From: Scandinavium sp036409475
Lineage (GTDB): Bacteria; Pseudomonadota; Gammaproteobacteria; Enterobacterales; Enterobacteriaceae
Direction of reading: 5' to 3'
DNA length: 64,000 nt
NCBI RefSeq assembly: GCF_036409475.1
Contig: NZ_JAYRCK010000006.1
Span: 1-64,000, forward strand
The notes beneath the pieces are model-generated. The model was given only the letters and a program-made list of their open reading frames with translations, searched no databases and was not told the DNA's origin. This document shows positions 59,992 through 64,000 of this stretch, piece by piece; position 1 is the stretch's first letter; every line of letters starts with the position of its first letter. Position numbers and translations under genes: made by a program.

Positions 59992-62271
59992 TTAAAGCGG
60001 CTGAGTCTGAGCCTCGACCACCGCCAACGCCACCATATTGACGATACGGCGAACTGAAGCAATCGGCGTCAGGATATGCACCGGTTTCGCCACGCCCATC
60101 AGCACAGGCCCTACCGTCACCCCTTCTGAACTCGACACGCGCAACAGGTTATAGCTGATACGCGCCGCTTCCATGTTTGGCATCACCAGAATATTCGCTG
60201 AGCCTTTCAGCGGACTGTCTGGCATACGTTCGTGACGAATGCTTTCCACCAGCGCCGCATCGCCGTGCATCTCGCCGTCGATCATCAGTTCCGGATCGCT
60301 GGCGCGCACCAGGTCGAGCGTGTTGCGCATTTTGGTCGCAGCCGGGCAGTTTGATGAACCGAAGTTAGAATGCGACAACAGCGCCACGCGCGGCTCAATG
60401 CCGAAGCGACGCACCGTTTCAGCCGCCATCAGCGTAATCTCCGCCAGCTGTTCAGGCGTTGGATCGTCATTGACGTAGGTGTCAGCAATAAAGGTGTTGC
60501 CGCTTGGCAGCAGCAGCGCGTTCATAGCGCCCGCGGTGTGCACGCCATCGCGATAGCCGAACAGTTGCTGAATCACCGTAAAGTGCTCGTGATAGTCACC
60601 GATGGTGCCGCAAATCAGGGCATCCGCCTCGCCGCGCTGCACCATGATCGCCCCGATAACGGTGGTATTGCTGATCACATGACGCTGCGCCTGCTCCTGG
60701 GTGATCCCTTTGCGCTTCATGATGGCGTAATACTCCATCCAGTACTCTTTGAAGCGCGGATCGGACTCATTGTTAACGATTTCAAAATCGACGCCCGGCT
60801 TCATCTGCAGCCCCAGTTTTTGCAGGCGCATTTCGATAACGTTCGGGCGACCAATCAGAATGGGCTTCGCCAGCCCCAGGGTGATCAGCTCCTGGGTGGC
60901 GTGCAGGACGCGAGTATCTTCCCCTTCCGCCAGTACGACGCGTTTTGGCTCTTTGCGCGCCTGAGAGAAAATCGGCTTCATGAACAGGTTGGTTTTATAG
61001 ACGAACTCGCTCAGCTTCTCTTCGTACACAGCGAAGTCTTCAATCGGACGCGTTGCCACGCCGGACTCCATCGCCGCTTTTGCTACAGCTGGTGCGATTT
61101 TCACAATCAGACGCGGATCGAACGGTTTCGGAATGATGTATTCGGCCCCGAAGCTCAAATCTTGATCGCCATAGGCCGACGCCACCACTTCACTCTGTTC
61201 AGCATGCGCCAGTTCAGCAATCGCGTGAACGGCCGCCAGCTTCATCTCTTCGTTGATAGCCGTTGCGCCGACATCCAGCGCGCCGCGGAAGATGAACGGG
61301 AAGCACAGCACGTTGTTCACCTGGTTAGGGTAATCCGAACGCCCGGTGCAGATGATGGCATCCGGACGCACTTCTTTCGCCAGCGGCGGCAGAATTTCCG
61401 GTTCCGGGTTCGCCAGCGCCAGAATCATTGGCGCGCGAGCCATTTTCTTCACCATCTCAGGGCTCAGCACTTTCGGGCCGGAACAGCCAAGGAAGATATC
61501 CGCGCCTTCAATAACATCATCCAGCAAGCGTTTACCGTCATCTTCGACTGCATACGCCGCTTTGGTTTCTGCCATATTTGGCTCGCGGCCTTTATAGATA
61601 ACGCCTTTCGAGTCGCAGACCACGATGTTGTGTTTCTGCATGCCGAGCGCCACCAGCAGGTTCATACAGGCAATGGCTGCGGCGCCTGCGCCAGAGACCA
61701 CCATCCGCACGTCAGAAAGATTTTTTTCAACCACGCGAAGGCCATTGAGAATGGCTGCGGTACTGATGATCGCCGTGCCGTGCTGATCGTCGTGGAAGAC
61801 GGGGATCTTCATGCGCTCACGCAGTTTCTGCTCAATGTAGAAACACTCTGGCGCTTTGATGTCTTCAAGGTTGATGCCGCCAAACGTAGGCTCAAGTGCG
61901 GCCACCACGTTGATGAATTTGTCCGGATCGAGTTCGTCGACTTCGATATCGAAAACGTCAATCCCGGCAAATTTTTTGAACAGTACGCCTTTCCCTTCCA
62001 TCACCGGCTTACCGGCTAGCGCGCCGATGTTGCCTAAACCGAGTACCGCCGTGCCGTTGGAAACGACGGCTACGAGGTTGCCACGGGCCGTGTATTTGTA
62101 TGCCGCTAGTGGGTCTTTTTCGATTTCGAGGCACGGGGCGGCAACGCCGGGTGAATAAGCGAGCGCCAGGTCGCGCTGAGTCGCCAGCGGCTTGGTGGGA
62201 GAGACCTGAATTTTCCCTGGGATCGGGAATTCATGGAAGTCGAGCGCGCTTTGTTTTAACTGGTCGTCCAT
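59992..62271 (-). CDS. maeB: NADP+-dependent malic enzyme MaeB
   Basis: A 759-residue hybrid enzyme that decarboxylates malate to pyruvate while making NADPH. The N-terminal malic-enzyme domain (about 1-425) has the metal and substrate segments FHDDQHGTAIISTAAILNGL and the NADP-binding VVSGAGAAAIACMNLL. The C-terminal ~330 residues (from about 430) form a phosphotransacetylase-like regulatory domain (RVVLAEGEDTRVLHA, SHSNFGSS) through which acetyl-CoA inhibits the E. coli enzyme. Length equals E. coli MaeB. It is divergent from talA. Confidence 0.97.
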   Translation of the reverse strand: MDDQLKQSALDFHEFPIPGKIQVSPTKPLATQRDLALAYSPGVAAPCLEIEKDPLAAYKYTARGNLVAVVSNGTAVLGLGNIGALAGKPVMEGKGVLFKKFAGIDVFDIEVDELDPDKFINVVAALEPTFGGINLEDIKAPECFYIEQKLRERMKIPVFHDDQHGTAIISTAAILNGLRVVEKNLSDVRMVVSGAGAAAIACMNLLVALGMQKHNIVVCDSKGVIYKGREPNMAETKAAYAVEDDGKRLLDDVIEGADIFLGCSGPKVLSPEMVKKMARAPMILALANPEPEILPPLAKEVRPDAIICTGRSDYPNQVNNVLCFPFIFRGALDVGATAINEEMKLAAVHAIAELAHAEQSEVVASAYGDQDLSFGAEYIIPKPFDPRLIVKIAPAVAKAAMESGVATRPIEDFAVYEEKLSEFVYKTNLFMKPIFSQARKEPKRVVLAEGEDTRVLHATQELITLGLAKPILIGRPNVIEMRLQKLGLQMKPGVDFEIVNNESDPRFKEYWMEYYAIMKRKGITQEQAQRHVISNTTVIGAIMVQRGEADALICGTIGDYHEHFTVIQQLFGYRDGVHTAGAMNALLLPSGNTFIADTYVNDDPTPEQLAEITLMAAETVRRFGIEPRVALLSHSNFGSSNCPAATKMRNTLDLVRASDPELMIDGEMHGDAALVESIRHERMPDSPLKGSANILVMPNMEAARISYNLLRVSSSEGVTVGPVLMGVAKPVHILTPIASVRRIVNMVALAVVEAQTQPL

Positions 62272-62548
62272 TTGATGTTCCTTTCACGTATCGTTTTTGT
62301 CAGGAGAAATCTGTTCCCGGTGCTAACCGGTGAGTATCGCCTTTTGCCACTCGGTAAACTTTGAAGGCTGCCATACTCTCGTCAATGAAAAGCGATTTTG
62401 TTAGTCATTTTTAACACTCATGTTACGGGCTGTCGTAAAGCAAGGCGAGTCCTGTCTGCTATGCTTTTGAGTTAGGTATAGCGAAATCATCCCCAAAATG
62501 CGGGCGAACGCATTCGACTAACGCTTTGCTTTGTAAGGAGCTTTTTTC

Positions 62549-63496
62549 ATGAACCAGCTAGAAGGCATTAAAAAATTCACCACCGTGGTCGCCGACAGCG
62601 GCGATATCGAATCCATCCGTCACTATCAACCTGAAGATGCCACCACCAATCCGTCACTGCTGCTGAAAGCCGCGGGCCTTGAGCACTATACTCACCTGAT
62701 TGACGATGCCGTGGCCTTTGGCAAGAAGCAGAGCCGCCGCGAACAGCAGGTCATGGATGCCTGCGACAAGCTGGCTGTGAATTTCGGTGCAGAAATTCTG
62801 AAAAGTATCCCGGGTCGTGTTTCTACCGAAGTGGACGCGCGCCTGTCGTTTGATAAAGAAAAGAGCATTGCCAAAGCCCGCCATCTGGTTGAGCTGTACG
62901 CCGCTCAGGGCATCGACAAATCGCGAATTCTGATCAAACTGGCCTCCACCTGGGAAGGCATTCGCGCCGCCGAGGTGCTGGAAAAAGAAGGCATTCACTG
63001 CAACCTGACGCTGCTCTTTTCCTTCGCGCAGGCTCGGGCCTGTGCCGAAGCGGGCGTGTTCCTGATTTCTCCGTTTGTCGGGCGTATTTACGACTGGTAT
63101 CAACAACGTGAACCGATGGACCCGTACGTGGTGGATGAAGATCCGGGCGTGAAATCGGTGCGTAATATCTACGATTACTTCAAACAGCACCGCTACGAAA
63201 CCGTGGTCATGGGAGCCAGCTTCCGTCGCACCGAACAAATTCTGGCGCTGGCAGGCTGCGACCGTTTAACCATCGCGCCAGCATTGCTCAAAGAGTTGCA
63301 GGACAAAGAAGCGCCTGTGACCCGCAAACTGATCCCGGCCTCCCAATTCTTTCATCGCCCCGCCCCACTGAGCGAAGCGGAGTTTCGCTGGGAACACAAT
63401 CAGGACCCGATGGCGGTGGATAAACTGGCTGAAGGTATCCGCCTGTTCGCCGTCGACCAGCGCAAACTCGAAGACTTACTTGCCGCCAAACTGTAA
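62549..63496 (+). CDS. talA: Transaldolase A
   Basis: A 315-residue transaldolase of the non-oxidative pentose phosphate pathway, transferring dihydroxyacetone units between sugar phosphates. The Schiff-base lysine is in SRILIKLASTWEGIRAAE (about residue 131), with the conserved TTNPSLL near the N-terminus. TAAGGAG precedes the ATG. It is followed after 21 bp by tktB, as in E. coli, where the pair is associated with stationary-phase expression. The 277 bp upstream (62272-62548) show no gene. Confidence 0.96.
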   Translation: MNQLEGIKKFTTVVADSGDIESIRHYQPEDATTNPSLLLKAAGLEHYTHLIDDAVAFGKKQSRREQQVMDACDKLAVNFGAEILKSIPGRVSTEVDARLSFDKEKSIAKARHLVELYAAQGIDKSRILIKLASTWEGIRAAEVLEKEGIHCNLTLLFSFAQARACAEAGVFLISPFVGRIYDWYQQREPMDPYVVDEDPGVKSVRNIYDYFKQHRYETVVMGASFRRTEQILALAGCDRLTIAPALLKELQDKEAPVTRKLIPASQFFHRPAPLSEAEFRWEHNQDPMAVDKLAEGIRLFAVDQRKLEDLLAAKL

Positions 63497-63517
63497 CTTT
63501 TGCCACGGAGAAGAACT

Positions 63518-64000
63518 ATGTCCCGCAGAGAGCTCGCCAACGCCATTCGCGCCCTGAGTATGGACGCCGTGCAGAAAGCCAATTCCGGTCACCCTGGCGC
63601 CCCGATGGGGATGGCCGATATTGCCGAAGTGCTGTGGAATGATTTCCTCAAACACAACCCGAACGATCCGCACTGGTACGATCGCGACCGCTTTATTTTA
63701 TCGAACGGGCACGCCTCAATGCTGCTCTACAGCCTGCTGCATCTGACGGGCTATGACTTGCCGATGGAAGAGATTAAAAACTTCCGCCAGCTGCACTCGA
63801 AAACGCCAGGCCATCCGGAAATTGGCTATACACCAGGCGTTGAAACCACCACCGGGCCGCTGGGTCAGGGGCTGGCGAATGCGGTTGGGATGGCGATTGC
63901 AGAACGCACGTTGGCCGCGCAGTTCAATAAGCCCGACCACGACATTGTCGATCACTACACCTGGGTCTTTATGGGCGATGGCTGTCTGATGGAAGGCATT
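63518..64000 (+). CDS. tktB: Transketolase B (N-terminal part, cut by window end)
   Basis: The first 161 codons of a thiamine-diphosphate transketolase. Conserved features are the N-terminal MSRRELANAIRALSMDAVQK, the substrate histidine region NSGHPGAPMGMAD, LSNGHASMLLYS, TTTGPLGQGLANAVGMA and the ThDP/Mg motif GDGCLMEG at the very end of the window. ACGGAGAAG precedes the ATG. Its position after talA identifies it as the tktB rather than tktA paralogue. Confidence 0.95.
   Translation, partial: MSRRELANAIRALSMDAVQKANSGHPGAPMGMADIAEVLWNDFLKHNPNDPHWYDRDRFILSNGHASMLLYSLLHLTGYDLPMEEIKNFRQLHSKTPGHPEIGYTPGVETTTGPLGQGLANAVGMAIAERTLAAQFNKPDHDIVDHYTWVFMGDGCLMEGI

Noticed and set aside
60370..62019. 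549-codon open frame opposite maeB
   Set aside because: It is a shadow of the GC-rich maeB coding strand, rich in His, Arg and Phe, with no ribosome site; maeB itself is certain.

Overview
The window is a contiguous chromosomal segment from a gamma-proteobacterium of the family Enterobacteriaceae. Gene order follows the Escherichia coli backbone almost without interruption (ypdK, alaC, glk, yfeO, ypeC, mntH, nupC, pdeA, alaX/alaW, yfeC/D, gltX, valUXY-lysV, yfeH, ypeB, ligA, zipA, cysZ, cysK, ptsHI-crr, pdxK, cysM, cysAWTP, yfeX/Y/Z, ypeA, amiA, hemF, eut operon, maeB, talA, tktB). Protein divergence and the accessory genes (ipdC, a GH78 rhamnosidase locus, a relocated nudI, a FlxA-like gene) argue against E. 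coli itself and fit an Enterobacter/Lelliottia/Leclercia/Citrobacter-type genome. The genus cannot be fixed from the sequence alone.

Region by region: 1-3.6 kb holds an unrecognised gene end, the 23-residue membrane peptide gene ypdK, alaC, a scar of the ypdAB two-component system and glk. 3.7-13.4 kb carries transporters (yfeO, mntH, nupC), ipdC with a divergent aldo/keto reductase, and the phosphodiesterase pdeA. 13.6-18 kb is a tRNA neighbourhood (2 Ala, 3 Val, 1 Lys) with yfeC/yfeD, gltX, a tRNA-3'-end-containing tandem repeat, a flxA-like gene behind a sigma-28-type promoter, and a yfeR scar. 18-29.4 kb is backbone: DNA ligase, ZipA, sulfate/cysteine genes, the PTS core and pdxK. 29.5-34.5 kb is an inserted rhamnoside-utilisation locus (GH78, MFS, AraC). 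34.7-43.7 kb contains the sulfate/thiosulfate ABC transporter, nudI, yfeXYZ, ypeA, amiA and hemF. 43.7-59.2 kb is a REP array followed by the complete 17-gene ethanolamine microcompartment cluster (eutR to eutS). 59.2-64 kb has a HicAB-like pair, maeB, talA and the start of tktB.

Functional themes are carbon uptake and phosphorylation (PTS, glk, talA/tktB, maeB), sulfur assimilation (cysZ, cysK, cysM, cysPTWA), and ethanolamine breakdown inside a protein shell: EutBC makes acetaldehyde, EutE/EutD make acetyl-phosphate, EutG makes ethanol, EutA/EutT maintain the B12 cofactor, and EutS/M/N/L/K form the shell.

The most unusual observations are structural. (1) Two copies of a roughly 139-bp non-coding element with 14-bp imperfect terminal inverted repeats and three internal hairpins each lie inside an exact or near-exact duplication of a different intrinsic terminator; this looks like a MITE-like element that targets terminators. 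(2) A second, diverged copy of the last ~80 bp of hemF sits on the far side of the eut operon, so the whole eut block is bracketed by hemF 3' ends like an island integrated at a gene end. (3) Seven same-orientation 48-bp REP units form a tandem array between hemF and eutR. (4) A 170-bp rtT-like repeat carrying the tRNA-Lys 3' end follows lysV.
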